Assembly: GCA_933228895.1 (NCBI GenBank)
Contig: OW121846.1
Coordinates: forward strand, 7,285,915-7,349,914
Direction of reading: 5' to 3'
Source: Platycnemis pennipes
Lineage: Eukaryota > Arthropoda > Insecta > Odonata > Platycnemididae
DNA: 64,000 nucleotides
Shown here: piece by piece, positions 1 to 10,339 of the stretch
Layout of the letters: every line of letters begins with the position of its first letter
Numbering within the stretch: position 1 is the first letter of the stretch
The notes under the pieces: model-generated
The model's database searches: none
What the model saw: the letters and a program-made list of their open reading frames with translations, nothing else
What the model was told of the DNA's origin: nothing
Program-made: the position numbers and the translations under genes

Positions 1-105
1 TAATCCTTTTGTATGCATCATACGTAGTGCATGTTTGATGAGAGTTCACCCCCTGCCACACACCTTTATGGTGGTTTGCAGGGTATTATATAGATGTAGA
101 TGAAG
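1..105 (+). mobile_element. CR1-type LINE 3' end, subfamily b
   Basis: Noncoding 3' terminus of a CR1-type LINE entering from the left edge. It has the family's 3' signature: a CCTGCCACACACC block, a GTGG-TTGCAGGGTAT block, then a short GTAGATG tail. The CTTTATGG version between the blocks is shared with the copy ending near 51622 and separates this subfamily from the CTAGCGG version at 40.1 kb. Confidence 0.7.
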
Positions 106-185
106 AGTGTTTGTGGCCATTTCTCTGTTATAATTTTTAAATGAATGGATGGCAGACTTGGATATATTCAGCCTTGCACTTCCCT

Positions 186-432
186 TCGAATAGGCAGCAT
201 AGCAAAGAGATATGCAATAGGTGAAATATTTTTAGAGTATTCGGTAGTGCATGATGCATGTATTAACATCCATTCCCTTATACACTATGTACATACTAAC
301 AATCTAGTTGCCTGAGACACTATAGGAGCATGTTTGCATGTCAATAGTGCATGCTTCGTGATTTTCCCTCCCCTTAGATTCCCTCCTGCCGCACACCCTA
401 GCGGTGGCTTGCAGGGTATCGCGTAGATGTTG
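186..432 (+). mobile_element. CR1-type LINE 3' end, subfamily a
   Basis: Last codons of CR1 ORF2 (the Arg-Gln-His region after the RTIRE motif) followed by the 3' UTR and the CTAGCGGTGGCTTGCAGGG terminus. It aligns by eye with 39900-40125, the best preserved CR1 in the window. 5'-truncated. Confidence 0.7.
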
Positions 433-445
433 ATCAGAAAGTTGG

Positions 446-690
446 TTAAGATTTAGGTTAAACCTATTGAGTGAATTCGAAACGCATTTGTTTACAGATG
501 ATGTTAAATATACATCAAAAAACCCTGCGCATTATGCTACGTTTCATCACATTAACAAGATTAATGACATAGATTGTCCTACCGATATATTTAATAGACT
601 GGTTATACAGGTTAGACTGACCGAGGATATTTATGACTCACAAATATTTCCCAATTATTTTCAAATATGCATAAAATACACACAAAACCG
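446..690 (+). pseudogene. CR1 ORF2 C-terminal fragment
   Basis: Fragment of the C-terminal region that follows the reverse transcriptase. The translated stretch FETHLFTDDVKYTSKNPAHY through INKINDIDC matches the FQLDSFTEDVRHILKTPAYY and INKIREIDC stretches of the copy at 39598-40020. The match decays after about 650. The 97-codon open frame starting at 467 is therefore transposon relic, not a host gene. Confidence 0.65.
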
Positions 691-744
691 GAAAGGTGGT
701 GGTGTTTTCGTTTCAGTCAAGACCTCAATCATCTATCGGTACGA

Positions 745-1993
745 CAATCTATCTCTCTAATCTTATTTGGCTGGTCGAATCTAGCATAATACGCTGGTGT
801 TTTTAATATGTGCCTAACATCTTCAGTAAAGCTATCCGATTGAATTTCTCTAATAGCTTTAATCTGTACTTTAACCTACGCTCTGATAATGATTCCCACG
901 CTAATTCTTGTATTAATTCTGATACCTATCGTAACACCTTTTGACGAACCTAGCTGCTCTACGCTGCACACTGTCTAGTTCTCTGATGAAACCTCATTCA
1001 TTAGGATCCCATACATTGGCTGCATACTCAAGGCGGGGCCTAACTAATGAAGAGTAACGTCGCTTTTTTAACCTCTCATCACATTTCCCAAGTACTCTTT
1101 TTGTGAATCCTAGCTTTCTCTTCGCTCGGCCGCATATTTCCCAGATGTGTCTTCCCCACGATAAATCTTTAGTGATTGTTACACCTAAATATTTTTAGGT
1201 TAAACGTTTTAGATTTTCGTGTTACTAATTTTAGGTACGCTCTATGGAATTATTCCTCCTCAAAAAATTGATAGTTACAAACTTTTTAAGGTTGAGTTCT
1301 AACTGCCATTTGTCGCACCACTCTTGAATTGCATCTAAATCTTTGCTAAGCGATTTCCTGTCTTCTTCTCTTGATATACCCCTATACACTACCGCATCGT
1401 CTGCAAAAAGTCTAATCTTACTACTAACTACGGTACCCAAATCGTTAATGTGTAGAAGAAATAGGAGCGGACCTACTTCGCTACCCTGGGGAACTCCCGA
1501 TGTGACTTTGATTGTGTCCGACATGATACCATCTATGACAACCCTCTGCTCTCGTCCACTTAAGAATTCTCTTACCCAACACACAACGTCTTTATTTACA
1601 CCAAAACTCTCTAATTTCAAGAATAATTTATCACGAGGAACTTTATCGAATGCCTTTTTGAAATCTAAAAATATCGCATCAACTTCGGTACTGTTTTCGC
1701 CGTAGACTAAAATATCGTGTACGAATAAAGCTAATTGTGTCTCGCAAGATCTACCTTTCCGGAACCTATGCTGGCTGTTTATGAGTAATTCCTGATTATC
1801 CAAATGCCCCATGATCGAACTGACTACAATGTGCTCAAATTTCTTACAAGAGATTGACGTGAGTGAATTGGGTCTATAGTTACTAGGTTCTTCCCCGTCA
1901 CCGCTTTTAAAAATTGGTGTAATAATAGCTACTTTCCAATCCTTGGGTACTGTGTGGTTCTTTAGTGTTTTATTGAATATTATTTCCATTATG
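745..1993 (-). pseudogene. CR1-type LINE ORF2, reverse transcriptase part
   Basis: Minus-strand relic of the RT and C-terminal part of a CR1-type ORF2. A 252-codon open stretch (1231-1989) carries RT blocks in order: NYRPNSLTSISCKKFEHIV, the AFDKVP block with its catalytic Asp, SGVPQGS, and the FADD catalytic pair in LFADDAVVYRG. Downstream, the C-terminal region (WDPNE, RRAARFVKRCY-like and RTIRE-like parts) continues to about 745 through stops and frameshifts. Aligned with the copy at 37.9-40.1 kb, the match stops abruptly at about 1993, so it is 5'-truncated and lacks the endonuclease. Once reverse transcriptase for target-primed retrotransposition; now non-functional. Confidence 0.85.
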
Positions 1994-2164
1994 TAAGCGA
2001 TCCATTTCTCGAATTATCTTTCTACTTTTATATATCTCAGACTCAGTTCTCCTTTTATTTCTGCTATTTATACTATTTATACTCCTTCCTTCACATTCCA
2101 TGGTTCCCTGGCATTCATTCCACCCTCAACCGTTGCAAACCCAATATCCCATCACCTCATTTTG

Positions 2165-2772
2165 TCTCATTCATGCGCAACTTTTGACGATTGGCACCCT
2201 AATTCTTCTATTAATTCTAAAACGCTCCAAAATCAATCGTAACACCTTTTAACGAAACTAGCTGCTCCACGCTGAACACTTTCTAGCTCTCTAATCAAAC
2301 CTATTTCATTCGAATACCACACACTAGCCACATGTTTAATGTGGGGCCTGAGTAGTGAAAAGTAACATCGCCTTTTTGTCTTCTCATCAGTTTCCAAGTA
2401 ATCTTTTTATAAATCCTAGCTTTCTCTTGTCTCGGCGGCATATGTGTCCTCCCCACAAAAAATCTTTAGGGATTTTTACACCTAAGTTCCTACTTCTGGC
2501 TACAACGCTTTCGATTTTCGAGTCACTAACTCTATAGAATCGCTCTATTGAATTATTCCTTTTCAAAAATGTAATAATTACACACTTTTTAAGGCTAATT
2601 TCTAACTGCCATTTGTCACACCACTCTTGATATGCATCTAAATCCTTGATAAGTGATTCTCTATCTTCTTTTGTTAAACCCCTGTGAACTACCACCTAGT
2701 CTGCAAAAAGTCTAAGCCTAACACTAACTACGGTACCCAAATCGTTTATGTATAAAAGAAATAAGAAATAAG
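2165..2772 (-). pseudogene. CR1-type LINE ORF2 fragment
   Basis: A second minus-strand CR1 relic beside the first. A 102-codon stretch (2387-2695) holds the post-catalytic region: EWCDKWQLEISLKKCV, RVSDSKIESVVARSRNLGV, then KRKLGFIKRLLGN. The FADD-containing end is recognisable but broken near 2700. It meets an oppositely oriented CR1 fragment at about 2780, giving a head-to-head junction. Confidence 0.75.
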
Positions 2773-2784
2773 AAAGAAAGAGGT

Positions 2785-3260
2785 TCAAAGAGCGACGTTA
2801 CTCTTCATTAGTTAGGCCCTGCCTTGAGTATGCAGCCAATGTATGGGATCCTAATGAATGAGGTTTCATCAGAGAACTAGACAGTTTGCAGCGTAGAGCA
2901 GCTAGGTTCGTTAAAAGGTGTTACGATAGGTAGAGTAGCGTTTCAGAATTAATACAAGAATTAGGGTGAGAGTCATTATCAGAGCGTAGGTTAAGGTACA
3001 GATTAAATCTATTAGTGAAATTTCAATCGGATAGCTTTACTGAAGATGTTAGGCACATTAAAAACACCAGCGTATAATGCTAGATTCGACCAGATAAATA
3101 ACGTAAAAGAGATTGGTTGTCTCACCGATAGACTCAAAATATCATTTTTCCCCCGTACTGTAAGAGAACACAATAAGCAGGATAGCAAAGAGATAGGTAG
3201 GTGAGATATTGCTAGAGTAGTCTGCAATGCATGCTGCACGCACCCATTCATGGTAGGTAA
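2785..3260 (+). pseudogene. CR1-type LINE ORF2 C-terminal fragment
   Basis: Plus-strand C-terminal CR1 fragment. It begins at the CYFSLVRP region, runs through the WDPNE and RRAARFVKRCY equivalents, and ends near the RTIRE motif and start of the 3' UTR. It is roughly the reverse complement of the C-terminal part of the relic at 745-1060, so the two can pair as an inverted repeat. Many stops and frameshifts. Confidence 0.75.
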
Positions 3261-3934
3261 ATGCAGATAAAAATACGTAGATAAATGATATTGTAACCAA
3301 TTTTCCCTTTAATACTATGTAGATACTAACTTCCTTGTAGATGTAGGTACTAGGCTTCCATGTAGCAGCCTAGTTGCGCGCGAGTTAATGGTAGGGACTA
3401 GAAGATCACAGTAGAAACAATACTTCCTCTCATGTTAAATTGTTATTTGAACGTCTCGGATGTGATTTTCCATGATTTGTTGTTCATTTTGTACCGTGAA
3501 AATATGCTAAAATAAACTCTCAACACATTCAGAGAAACAAATGTTATCGAAGGCTCAAAAACGTCAACATTTACGCGACCGAGTTCACGGAGATTCGCAA
3601 ATATTACTAGTCAATCCTTGGGAGTTGATAATGGCGTAAGAAACTTTAAATAAGTTCGAAAAAGTATCGTACTATTTTTAATAATTTCATTCACTGTTGA
3701 AGTTAGCACAATGGATGAATTTCTCTATTAATAACATACTTAGCATAACAAATAGGGCATCTTCCAGGCAATAACTTTAATGTATTTCAAGCACTCAACA
3801 GTTAAAATGTATTAAACTGCTTTAACATGTTAAAACTTATGTTTCAACAGTTATTATTACATTATTCCATCAAGATCTCCCTCTATCAACGATCTTAGCT
3901 GTTTAAAACCACCGCTTTTAACCTCCAGAAAATA
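3261..3934. other. No recognisable feature
   Basis: AT-rich sequence on both strands. I see no open frame, RNA gene or repeat that I can name. Confidence 0.6.
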
Positions 3935-4260
3935 CAACGTTGCCAAGTGTAAACGGTATCTTTCTGAAGGATGCATGAAAAACGTTAATTTTTATTGTAG
4001 AAAGTCGATCAAAAGACGCCCGTAATTCTCTTAGAACGTGTGATACAATGGCGGTAATAAATTGTTGCTCATTTAAATGCTTAATAACTTTTAACATCGT
4101 ATTGGACGCGGTCAGTTTCGTCCGCGCGGCCCCTTGCCGCGAGAGTCCGGTCGCTGATGAGGGTCGAAGCCGAGCGAGGGACGGATTAGGATGATCGCGA
4201 GCGGAGACCCTCGCTAATGACCGTCTACCTGCCCTGCCCCCCAGAAAACTACCATTAACC
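3935..4260 (+). repeat. Unnamed ~330-bp interspersed repeat, copy A
   Basis: First of four copies of a repeat family defined here by cross-comparison (others at 4905-5245, 40781-41115 and 59664-59963). It starts CAACGTTGCC, has an AT-rich first half with TTAATTTTTATTGTAGA and a TCGATCAAAA block, then TAACTTTTAA. A GC-rich second half contains GACCCTCGCTAATGA, and it ends ACCATTAACC. Start and end motifs match copy C. No coding capacity and no tRNA-like A/B boxes. An antisense CR1 fragment follows directly. Confidence 0.6.
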
Positions 4261-4862
4261 CTCTAATTCCTTTATCGTTTTTTAGTGTGTGCACTGAGGA
4301 CCTATTTCCCTGAAGCTCTCTCACATATGACCAGAACGCTTTAGGATTGCTATATAAATATTCTCCTAACATCTTCCTCTTGAAATGTGATAACGCTTTC
4401 CGACATGATTTCCTTGCTAATGCTCTCTATTTTTTATAGTTTTGATCTAACTCATTTTCCTCTACCGATAGACCCCGTCCTGCATTTTTCATCCTAGCGT
4501 GGCATACCCTTTGTCGCTTTAGTGATTTCCTAACCTCCGCGTTATACCACCTTGGCTCTGTATTATCACTAATGAATTTACTTGGTATGTATTTATTAAC
4601 TGCTTTACGGGTGACCTCAAGATATTCTCTCCACGAATCCTCTGTATCTAATCCTTTGCTTTGTTCGCTAAATACATTAAACGATTCCCTTAATTCCTCT
4701 TTCATACCGTCGTAATTAGCGCATGACGCATGATGAACGCATGACAATCTGCTTTTTTTTAATGTTGTAGTAAGATACTTAATTCTATTAATGTAGCAGT
4801 ATGAGCAGCATGAAGAGTACGCAGAACTTAGTACACCCTTAAGATTCCTCACTTCTCATTCC
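4261..4862 (-). pseudogene. CR1 ORF2 fragment, endonuclease-RT linker
   Basis: Minus-strand relic covering the segment between the endonuclease and RT domains of CR1 ORF2. The 141-codon stretch at 4427-4852 includes KEELRESFNVFSEQSKGLDT, KYIPSKFISDNTEPRWYN and KSLKRQRVCHARMKNAG. These match the same segment of the long CR1 at 43985-44254. The left part (4261-4426) continues into the GEYLYSNPKA region. It lies between copies A and B of the unnamed repeat. Confidence 0.75.
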
Positions 4863-4904
4863 CTTTTTCCCGCTCGCACCCCTTTCATGGAAAACACGTG
4901 TTCC

Positions 4905-5245
4905 CTTACAGCTTTGCCAAGTCTGAACTATGATTTCCGTGTTAATTTGTAAAAATCTTATTTTTCACCGTAGAGGATCGATCAAAAAAGGCTTGTAATC
5001 GTGTTGCAATGGAGAGAACGAACAAATTGACACATTGTTTATAGCAATTATAGTTTGTAAAGTTAAAACTTAACTGCAAATGGTCAAATTGAGGGGTGGG
5101 ACCCACTGAGGAGACGTGTGCCTCGGTGAGGGCCTCGGGACGCTCGCGAAGGGTCGGATTAGGCTCGGAGTCGAGGTAGGACCCTCATTAGCAGGCTTGA
5201 CCTTCGGTAGTCCCCACCCGAGTGCCTCTAACCCAGCTAACACTG
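4905..5245 (+). repeat. Unnamed ~330-bp interspersed repeat, copy B
   Basis: Same orientation and structure as copy A: a TTGCCAAGT start, a TATTTTTCACCGTAGAGGATC block followed by TCGATCAAAA, AT-rich middle, then a GC-rich part with GGACCCTCATTAG. The 3' end is less clear than in copies A and C. With copy A it flanks a ~600-bp CR1 fragment as a direct repeat. Confidence 0.55.
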
Positions 5246-5289
5246 GGTTTATGTTGATTGCCTTCATATTCCCTAATTTGACAGGGCAC

Positions 5290-6090
5290 AGGTGTTCGTT
5301 TACGTATTTTCAGTCTTTTGAACACATCTCCAATTTTTAATGTTCAAAGACATGTCTTTAGTTAACCCAAAAAGAAGAATTGGCTTCTCGTTTTTTATTG
5401 GGCAGAAATTTATTTCAGCATTTCAGCAGGTACTTCAGCTTTATTTCTTCGAATTGCTCTCACTAATGTCAGTTTGCTTTTTAACAATGACTTCGCCAAA
5501 GGTATGCTGGTATACCAGATATCAGTGGTTATATTCCAACAAGACCCCTTCATAGGAGCAAATATCCGTTCGACGATGTACTGTGGTTTATTCGACAGCT
5601 TGTATGAGTCCCAGCGTACACTTCAAATTTGATTAGGCAAAGGGTTCTTGCATCAACAAGAGCGAATACTTTTGCGCCGTATTGTTTGGGTTTTTTAGGC
5701 GAGTACTGACGAAATGAACAACGGCCCATAAACGGAATGAGTTGCCCATCGATGGTTATGTACTCAGCCGGAGTATATGCCCGAGCGTATTTCTCTCCGA
5801 GAAAATTCAGCATTTATTGAACAGCAGCCAGTTTGTCTGCTTCGTTTTCTCTTTCTTTCGCTCTTACGGGTCACGTCATCAAAACGTATTCATCGAAGCA
5901 AGAACATAAATCTTTCATAAGAAAAATTGTTATTGAAAATATTGGTGGCCCATCTCTCCGCCATAGTTCTTCAAAGTGTAAGTGAGCAGCTCGATGCACT
6001 CCACCCATCATTAGCCCAAGAAAAGCTTTCATTTATACTTCATCAACACTTAGTGCGTCTCGGCCCCTACTAAACCTTTCCCGTATTCGT
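5290..6090 (-). pseudogene. piggyBac-family transposase relic
   Basis: Decayed DDE transposase of the piggyBac family, which catalyses cut-and-paste movement into TTAA sites. Read on the minus strand, the order of parts is right: an FLGLMMGGVHRA segment and an ELWRRDG segment near the N-terminal part of the catalytic core; a DKLAAVQ region; then the conserved stretch YITIDGQLIPFMGRCSFRQY and PKQYGAKVFALVDART at 5640-5780. The ITTDIWYTSIPLAKSLLKSK block follows at 5450-5540. Stops and frameshifts separate the pieces. The usual DEQL is DGQL here. No zinc-finger tail is readable. Confidence 0.8.
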
Positions 6091-7365
6091 AAAATGTACA
6101 AATTGGTGCATGAGCTAACATTTCTATCATCCGGTTATGAAGAAAGGCTAAAATACGACCACAAATCGCAAATAGAATGCGAAATATCGAGGTACCGTAG
6201 ATGTGTAAATGTCCCTTTTCGCAAGACCGTTTTTGGGGGGGACAGGGGCTTGGACTGTGACCTCTTCGGTGCATCTTTTAGCGCGTGCGTGCGGGCAGGG
6301 GGACAAAAAAACACAAAACAATCCCAGGGGTTGTCTTTCTAGAAGGATGCATGGTCCACAAGAAGACTAGACACTTTTTTTGGTTAAAGGCTGTAAATAA
6401 GATGTATGTTTCCCGAACGTTCGCAACAAAAATAACTTGAACGCTACTACACGTACAATTATCCGTTCGTTCGATACAATATTCTCACCATTTTCGTCCA
6501 TAGAGAGTCTGTGGAGGTTAGTGACAATGTGTACAGCAGAAACGTGGCGAATCCGAAGCTTTATGGTACACTCCACGTGAGCAATATAAGCGAGTCTCGG
6601 CATTTCCAGCCCCGGCGCGGGGAGTCGGACCCCGGACGCGCGGTCGGAAAATCATATGTATTTTTCGGCGTCGCATACTTATTTTTTATTTCTCTTCAGT
6701 TCCGTATTTAAAAGTCTTCAACAAACGCTCTGATATAAGTCACTTGACAGGTCTCTCCCTAAAACGCTAGATATTCACTACTTTATATGAAATTTTGTCC
6801 AAAAACAGCTTCCGCCATTTTGTAACGTAATATCACACAAATTTTTATAAAAATCTTCGAAACTAAAGCATAGTAAAGGCAAAGCATTGTGTTAATAGAT
6901 CATATCATTTTTATTCGATCAAATTCCTCCCACAACAACACCATCAACATAACTTTGAAGATATGCGAAGAAAAAGGAAGTCGGGAGTTTTTTGGAAATT
7001 TGGTCATGTTTGAACCCCTGTATCTAGCTAACGATTCATAATCATGACAATTGACGTACTATTCCTTAATAAGCAATCTTTTGTGATTATATGTGCGAAG
7101 TTTCAAGTCCATATCTTAAAAAAGCGATTTTTGAATTTTGTCAAAAAATTTTCGATTTCTGACCACTGTGCGTCGGGTCAGACGGTGATATATTTCATGA
7201 CGCCAACACTCGCGTCAGGTCAAAATACTAAATTATAATAGATAATGCATATTTACGCACAAAAAATAGTATAGAAAGACAGAGGAAAGTAAGTAAAGAG
7301 ACATGGGCCACTTATTGCTACAGTAATTAACTGAATGCAATTTTTATTCACTGATAGAATCACTC
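6091..7365. other. Probable piggyBac flank, noncoding
   Basis: AT-rich sequence between the transposase relic and a piggyBac-like terminus, so it may be the 5' part of that element. No transposase N-terminus is readable. At 7162-7173 it contains GACCACTGTGCG, a motif also found (reverse complement) at 21875-21886 and, as GACCACTCTGGG, at 24769-24780. Confidence 0.35.
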
Positions 7366-7402
7366 GGGCAAAATAGACCCGACGCGACTACTCAAGGGTT
7401 AA
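7366..7402 (-). repeat. piggyBac-like terminal inverted repeat at TTAA
   Basis: On the minus strand this reads TTAA followed by CCCTTGAGTAGTCGCGTCGG. piggyBac ends characteristically begin CCC directly next to a TTAA target. Orientation and distance fit the 5' end of the minus-strand transposase relic at 5290-6090. I did not find the matching opposite end. Confidence 0.45.
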
Positions 7403-7877
7403 TGATACAATTTTACTAAAAAGATTTTGCATCCAAGGCAAGAAAAAGTACCTAGGGTGGTGTATTTTTTTCATTTTTCCTTGAATAAAATATGATATTG
7501 GTAAATTTTATGGATTATCGTTATTATTTGCCAATACATGAAAACATTATTTACTTTTTCTATACTCATTTTATAATTATGTCGAAAAATAACGAAATGA
7601 AACTGGGTCTGGCTTTGGGCGTCGTGGTAGTGTTGAAAAAGTCCCGCTTTTTCCGTTCGAGGGCAACTTCTCTAAAGTAAAAATGAAGTAAGAAAATGGT
7701 AAGCCACTTCTATTGTAAGCTACCTACCTATTATTTCCTTTCAACTCACAGAAATGGCTTACACTCTGCTGGCTGGGGCGTTAACAAATATTGAGCTTGA
7801 ATATGAATATTCTGAATATCTGAATGAATATTTTGAATTATTGAATAATCTGTAAGCATTTTTTCATGCTTATCTTC

Positions 7878-8532
7878 CGATACTGTTCATATAGACTAAA
7901 ATAATGGCATAATAACGACTTTAAGGCTTGGGAATGTGAATTGTATTTTAAGATGTGACAATTTTTATTTTAATAAATATAGAGATACAAAAATTATATT
8001 TTCATGATAGCCAAATGTTAAGGTTGAAACCAATTTCATTGACTCGTATAGCATAATTTGATTTTAACTGATTCCGAAGATTTGCATATTTCTCATATGT
8101 GAAGTATTGTTGGGAAAATGATAACAAACATTTGGGTTAAAAAGAAGTGACCGAGTTATTTAACGAGAACGAAAGGAAAAGTAAAGAATGACAAGGTGTT
8201 CATAGGACCGGGAAAGCTAACGTAAGTGAAGAAAAGCAAAATATTTGTTGAGTTTTGATAGCGATAATCATAGATAGGTAGCGACCAAACTTTGACTCCC
8301 CCCTTGCTTGCCCTGAGAGTGAAATATGAATGGGTGACGCGGTGGGTGAGCACCACCGTTTCCTTGAGAAGAGAGGCGTGGAAGAGGTTTTGGACCACAT
8401 ACGAAAACACTATGCGAGGGAAGTAAGATTAAAGGGTAACACTGAAAGCCCGAGACGGAACGGGTCTTGTCTATTATTCTCGGAGGCTGACCGTGGCAGG
8501 GTCTGGTGCCGCCCTCGTGTATACCAGGGTGA
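7878..8532 (+). repeat. Dispersed ~650-bp repeat, copy 1
   Basis: Aligns by eye, with many substitutions and small gaps, to 15540-16163 in the same orientation. Shared landmarks in order: CGATACTGTT, ACTTTAAGGCTTGGGAA, AATTTTTATTTTAATAAATA, GGGTTAAAAAGAAGTGACCG, GAATGGGTGACG, GGAACGGGTCTTGTC and GTCTGGTGCCG. Open frames inside are short and not conserved between copies, so I read it as noncoding transposon or duplicated noncoding DNA. Confidence 0.6.
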
Positions 8533-8990
8533 CCAGGTCTTGGCTTGTTTCATACTTCGGCTATTCGTGCCACATAACGCGCTGCACTTGTTTCATTTGA
8601 ATGCCTGTCGTTCCCTTTGCTCTTTCCTATCTCCTTGTGTTTGATACTTGATCTTGAGGTGGGTGAATTAGCTCCTGCCCGCTATCTCTTGGTCGCCATA
8701 CTTCAAACTCAAAACAGTTTATTCTCCCCGTATAACATTACTATAAATATATAATAACATATAGCAACAGCAAACAAAATTCCTTTTCAGGGTTTTGTTC
8801 TTTCTTTCATTGTTCAGTCATCGATAGCTTTCATAGGCGGTTTGTTTAGTGTGACGGGAATGCCATTTGGTTCGGCATTCGCCCGAGGTGCGAGGAAACC
8901 CGTAAAACGTGCACGGATCGGCAATAATAAATATAACAGCAACAAAAATAATGTCTTGACGACAAACAGCAGCCTTAGATAGAGATTTGA
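8533..8990. other. No recognisable feature
   Basis: Mixed-composition noncoding sequence following repeat copy 1; nothing identified on either strand. Confidence 0.5.
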
Positions 8991-8999
8991 TAATTAACA

Positions 9000-10319
9000 T
9001 GGTATAAACATATAAATATGGATTAATTGATATCTGAATATATGAACGTATATAATTATAAATATTTGAAAATATAGTTCTTTGGTCACTGGACTGTCTG
9101 TTTCGCTATCACTGGGAATTTTCTGGGAGCGCTGATTGTGAGGGGCCAATTGTCTTCTTCCTCTTCCATTCCTCCCTTTTCGTCTTCGGAGGCGAGACGG
9201 GGATCGCTGGATCAGGCATCCGATGTTTCGGTTGTGATACATCGCGTAAGACTGGTGGATGGACGTCGTTGTCTTCGCAGTAGATTCGGAAGGTGTGGGC
9301 CACAAGGTGTGGGAGCGATGGACCCTTCGGTTTCTCCCAGATCCTCCCGATCATCTGCTCGTTGATGTCTTCCGCCAATGTTATGTTAGTCACTGCGATC
9401 CTATTGAATGTGGTCATCCTTGTTTGCCCCAACCTGTGAAGGATAGGTTCGACATTAGCGTCTTTGTATAAAAGTCACCTCGGGAGGTTGTATGGTGGCA
9501 GATAGACGGATCGTATCTCCTCTCGAGGCTGGCCCAGGGGTCTAGAGTTGACCACGGTGTGATGGCCGCCGCAGCATACTCCATCCGTCGTCTCACGAAG
9601 GCTTTGTAGATGTGTAGGCCTCGTATGAGTTACATAGAGCAGGTCGTAAAGGACGTGAAAGAGAGGAACTACGTTAATATGAAGAGGTTGGCCGATGGAA
9701 GAATCGAGTGGAGGGCTGCGTCAAACCAATCCTAGGGTTGTTGACCCTTGATAATGATAAAGGCGATGGGTGGCGAATGTCATGCTGCCCTTACGGCTCT
9801 TACAAGATTTATTCTTTTTTAGGCATTTTCCTCTTATTTCATGAATGGTTTTTGTAAAGGGCAGCTGCCGGTCAATGTTAACCCCCAGGTAGGTTATTTC
9901 CTTGGTTGGTGCTATCTTCTTATCCCAAAAGGTGATGTATCCTAGTGAGAGTCCTTCTTGTCGCCCGTCTTCAGAGCCTATGTATAATAAGAGAGGACTT
10001 TTCTGGGTTTGGTTTGAGGAACCACTTTTGCATCCATATTTGCAGCTTGTCAGTGGCCCTTTATAGTTTCCGAAGTGGTTGGGGTAGGTATTGGATTTTG
10101 GCTATTTTTGCAGTAAAACCCTCATGCCAAACAGTATCGAATACTGTCTCTATGTCCAGGAAAAGTCAGACTGTGTATTGTCTTTTGTTGATGGCCTTGG
10201 TTGCTGTGGTTGTCAGAAGTGCCAGCGGGTCAATGGGTGCCACACTTGGGCGGTGGGTCAAGGTGTTCCAAATACCAAAAGTGGGAGTCGAATAAGTAAT
10301 TTTCCACTGCGTTACCATC
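9000..10319 (-). pseudogene. Jockey-superfamily LINE RT relic
   Basis: Minus-strand remains of a non-LTR retrotransposon RT, in an order consistent with the family. First comes an FLDIETVFDTVWHEGF block (RT motif A region) near 10130-10180. Then a WMQKWFLKPNPEKSSLII segment near 9990, a PTKEITYLGVNIDRQLPF segment near 9880, and a FVRRRMEYAAAAI segment at 9555-9600. Each lies in a different frame, separated by stops. The catalytic YADD is not readable. A 3' RTE scrap (9617-9758) interrupts it, and its upstream part is cut by the hAT at 10328. Confidence 0.65.
9617..9758 (+). mobile_element. RTE LINE 3'-end fragment
   Basis: Nearly identical by eye to the last ~140 bp of the RTE element at 20380-20525: RPRMSYxEQVVKDVKERNY, the RLADGRIEWRAASNQS C-terminus, a short GTTGACCCTTGATAATGATAA tail. 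Extreme 5' truncation is typical of aborted target-primed reverse transcription. It sits inside the Jockey-type relic. Confidence 0.8.
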
Positions 10320-10339
10320 CATAAAGGTAGGGTTGGGTC

